Positions 63,413 through 64,000 of a stretch of DNA of 64,000 nt are shown one piece after another. The position numbers were made by a program, and so were the translations under genes. Position 1 is the stretch's first letter. The number at the start of each line of letters is the position of its first letter. Origin of the DNA: CAZAMB01 sp964486335 (GTDB taxonomy: Bacteria > Planctomycetota > Phycisphaerae > UBA1845); assembly GCA_964486335.1 (NCBI GenBank), contig CAZAMB010000005.1, positions 62,001 through 126,000 of the forward strand, read 5' to 3'. The notes beneath the pieces are model-generated. The model made no database searches. It had not been told where the DNA came from and was given only the letters and a program-made list of their open reading frames with translations.

Positions 63413-64000
63413 ATGCGAACTCGGCATCATCGATTTGCATCGGCGATCGCCGCGGCAGGTTGTCTCGCGGCGGGGGTTCTTTTCGGACGGCAAGCGACGA
63501 AGGCGCTGGCGCAAACGGAATCGCGGACAATCATCGGTGAAGGCGAAATCAACGCCAACGACGTGTATGTTCGAAGCGGCGATAGCCTGAATCACTATAC
63601 GATCTGCAAGCTTCGCGCAGGCGATCGTGTCACCGTCGTCGGAGAACGCGGTGAATGGTACGAGATTCTTCCTCCCGATGGGTCGTTTTCGCTTGTCTCC
63701 GGTGACTATGTGGACACGGCCGACAATCAAAAGGGCCTGATCAACGGCAACAACGTTCGCGTCCGTGCCGGGTCTCTTCTCAACGAGAACAAGTACACCG
63801 TCCAGACCCTTTTGTCGAAGGGTGCCGAAGTATCGATTCTGGGCCGAAACCCTGACGGCTTTCTGCGAATCAAGCCGCCGCAGGGCGCGACGGTCTGGAT
63901 TAATCGCTCGTTCGTTCAACTTGCCGCAGACGGGCGACCGTCATCGACGATCAGCGAAACGACAGCGACACCGCTTACCGGCTCAGATTCCCCGGCAAAG
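63413..64000 (+). CDS. Exported tandem SH3-domain protein (partial, runs off the window)
   Basis: 196 codons to the window end with no stop. ATG 63413 is chosen (AGGG 8-9 bases upstream); ATG 63398 is possible. Signal segment FASAIAAAGCLAAGVLF, ending KALAQT. Two SH3b-like units: INANDVYVRSGDSLNHYTI (then WYEILPPDG) and INGNNVRVRAGSLLNENKY (then FLRIKPPQG, VWINRSFV). Likely cell-wall binding. Divergent from pabB. Confidence 0.75.
   Translation, partial: MRTRHHRFASAIAAAGCLAAGVLFGRQATKALAQTESRTIIGEGEINANDVYVRSGDSLNHYTICKLRAGDRVTVVGERGEWYEILPPDGSFSLVSGDYVDTADNQKGLINGNNVRVRAGSLLNENKYTVQTLLSKGAEVSILGRNPDGFLRIKPPQGATVWINRSFVQLAADGRPSSTISETTATPLTGSDSPAK

Overview
The window reads as chromosome of a GC-rich Gram-negative bacterium, most likely a member of the Planctomycetota (Phycisphaerae-like). 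This is inference, not a database result. It rests on outer-membrane genes (lpxD, mlaEFD-type ABC/MCE genes, an OmpA-type lipoprotein), a long MoxR/DUF58/VWA operon, a very large PQQ-type propeller protein, and a membrane protein ending in a CNKCGYDL...CSECG zinc ribbon of the style common in that phylum.

Layout. 1-8.1 kb: M42 peptidase, murJ, 7Fe ferredoxin, sulfotransferase-like and class IV aminotransferase genes split by a lipoprotein gene, tandem PTPS/QueD-like protein, small membrane protein. 8.1-12.4 kb is accessory: a glutathione peroxidase with an in-frame UGA (selenocysteine) and a SECIS-like hairpin, a crotonase, a DUF559 nuclease inside C-rich palindromic repeats, and a MIT-AAA ATPase. 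12.5-14.3 kb: SPFH-like/propeller protein paired with the ATPase. 14.3-17.2 kb: FecBCD/BtuFCD-type importer. 17.2-20.5 kb (minus): gpmI, NDUFA9-like SDR, panD. 20.6-38.5 kb (minus): nine genes, apparently one transcription unit: PQQ propeller, terpene-cyclase-like toroid, MoxR, DUF58, two VWA/BatA-like membrane proteins, DUF4175-like protein, coiled-coil protein, TPR-like protein. 38.9-43.9 kb: ffh, a PIN toxin module, zinc-ribbon membrane protein, HicBA, lpxD. 44.3-50.5 kb: two GT2 glycosyltransferases, mlaEFD-type genes, ispH. 50.8-57 kb: tandem CDGSH protein, prepilin peptidase, LapA-like protein, OmpA lipoprotein, xseB, HIT protein, dGTPase-like HD protein, YggS. 57.5-64 kb: tRNA-Ser(CGA), LolA-like protein, TDH-like SDR, pabB-pabC-NIF3 operon, and the start of an SH3 protein.

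Two things stand out. First, the GPx gene carries a well-formed bacterial selenocysteine signal: in-frame UGA in the NVASLUG site, all other catalytic residues intact, and a hairpin with a GGUCU loop and a bulged U. Second, four separate accessory insertions (lipoprotein gene, DUF559 element, PIN module, HicBA module) each sit between an intact neighbouring gene and a diverged, truncated second copy of that same gene's end: the 5' end of the AAA, ffh and zinc-ribbon genes and the 3' end of the sulfotransferase gene. The pattern suggests repeated integration at gene ends by a common process, with no integrase present.
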